Of a stretch of DNA of 5,455 bases, positions 5,015-5,455 are shown in pieces. Both the position numbers and the translations under genes were made by a program. The DNA comes from Omnitrophica bacterium RIFCSPLOWO2_01_FULL_45_10b (lineage in GTDB: Bacteria > Omnitrophota > Omnitrophia > Omnitrophales > Danuiimicrobiaceae), in the NCBI GenBank assembly GCA_001804205.1, contig MHFM01000053.1, positions 39,464-44,918 on the forward strand, given 5' to 3'. Numbering within the stretch: position 1 is the stretch's first letter; each line of letters starts with the position of its first letter. The notes under the pieces were generated by a model that saw only the letters and a program-made list of their open reading frames with translations, was not told the origin of the DNA and ran no database searches.

Positions 5015-5386
5015 TTAAAATTGAATTCCGCTCTCCCGAAGAGATTCCGCAAAAGCCTTAATGCGGCCATGATACGGATATCCTCCCCGGTCAAAAATGA
5101 TGCGTGTGATCTTATGCTTTTTAAGCTGCTCTCCCAAATAAGCGCCGAATTTCTTGGCCCCTTCGATATTGCCAAATTGCTTTTTCCCCTTGGGACGAAA
5201 ATCTGCCGCAAGCGTCGATGAAGAAAAAAGCGTGCGTTCGCTCTCGTCATTCACCACTTGAACCGTCAAATTCAAATGAGAGCGATGAACGCTAAGCCGC
5301 GGATGATCGGCGATTCCAAAAATCTTTTTTCGGATTCTCAGATGCCGTTTTTTTAATTTCTCTTCTCTAAAAACCGCGGTTGACAT
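5015..5386 (-). CDS. rplR: 50S ribosomal protein L18
   Basis: L18 binds 5S rRNA and, with L5 and L25-type partners, anchors it in the central protuberance of the large subunit. The 123-residue protein begins with a basic extension (KLKKRHLRIRKKIFG, 10-24), continues with the RNA-binding core RLSVHRSHLNLTVQVV (30-45) and closes with the family signature FDRGGYPYHGRIKAFAESLRESGIQF at the C-terminus. Length agrees with the family (117-123). The ATG lies 5 nt after the rplF stop; an AGG in the last codons of rplF gives only a weak ribosome binding site, so coupling to rplF is likely. rpsE follows 6 nt after the TAA. Confidence 0.98.
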   Translation of the reverse strand: MSTAVFREEKLKKRHLRIRKKIFGIADHPRLSVHRSHLNLTVQVVNDESERTLFSSSTLAADFRPKGKKQFGNIEGAKKFGAYLGEQLKKHKITRIIFDRGGYPYHGRIKAFAESLRESGIQF

Positions 5387-5391
5387 GTGTT

Positions 5392-5455
5392 TTAACCTGC
5401 TGCTTTCCCAGCTTTGCGGCGAATCTGTTCGCCCGCATAGCGAATGCCTTTGCCC
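5392..5455 (-). CDS. rplF: 50S ribosomal protein L6 (C-terminal end only)
   Basis: Only the last 20 residues and the TAA stop are inside the window: GKGIRYAGEQIRRKAGKAAG. This is the typical L6 C-terminus, which in the family reads GKGI(R/K)Y.GE.VRRK.GK. The position directly before rplR is the canonical spc-operon place for rplF. L6 lies near the factor-binding site of the large subunit and contacts 23S rRNA. The rest of the gene lies beyond the high-coordinate edge, so nothing can be said of its start or integrity. Confidence 0.93.
   Translation of the reverse strand, partial: GKGIRYAGEQIRRKAGKAAG

Noticed and set aside
4993..5250. Second minus-strand ORF inside rplR
   Set aside because: It is in another frame of the well-supported L18 gene, with no family features.
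1..5455. Defence system, CRISPR array, tRNA, rRNA or new biosynthetic system
   Set aside because: No regularly spaced direct repeats, tRNA-like or rRNA sequences seen; every substantial ORF is a known housekeeping gene.

Overview
The window is a continuous stretch of the bacterial spc/alpha ribosomal-protein operon. Every gene reads on the minus strand, so transcription runs from high to low coordinates. In transcription order: the C-terminal end of rplF (L6, cut by the window edge), rplR (L18), rpsE (S5), rplO (L15), secY, adk, map, infA (IF-1), rpmJ (L36), rpsM (S13) and the 5' part of rpsK (S11, cut by the other edge). Nearly all sequence is accounted for. No stretch over 300 bases lacks a gene.

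The order adk-map-infA between secY and rpmJ is the arrangement seen in many Gram-positive and deep-branching bacteria, unlike E. coli, where secY is followed directly by rpmJ. rpmD (L30), normally between rpsE and rplO, is absent: those two genes overlap by 4 nt (ATGA). Base composition is moderate by eye. The missing rpmD and the style of S5 and L15 would fit an uncultured lineage near the PVC group, such as Omnitrophota, but this is an impression only and should be tested by search.

Functionally, the genes build both ribosomal subunits (L6, L18, L15, L36; S5, S13, S11), start translation (IF-1), trim the initiator methionine (MAP), move proteins across the membrane (SecY) and balance adenylates (Adk). 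Most junctions are very tight: rplF/rplR 5 nt, rplR/rpsE 6 nt, rpsE/rplO -4, rplO/secY 13 nt, adk/map -1 or 5 nt depending on start, map/infA 0, infA/rpmJ 15 nt, rpmJ/rpsM 5 nt. This suggests translational coupling throughout.

Two junctions break this pattern, and each contains an inverted-repeat element. The secY/adk gap (138 nt) is almost completely filled by a sequence bounded by perfect 14-bp inverted repeats, flanked by a TTA direct repeat, with internal hairpins. It looks like a miniature insertion element or a multi-branched RNA. The rpsM/rpsK gap (100 nt) holds an imperfect palindrome of a widespread intergenic repeat type and a perfect 11-bp hairpin that contains the rpsM stop codon. 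These two inserts are the most unusual parts of the window. The genes themselves look intact and conventional.
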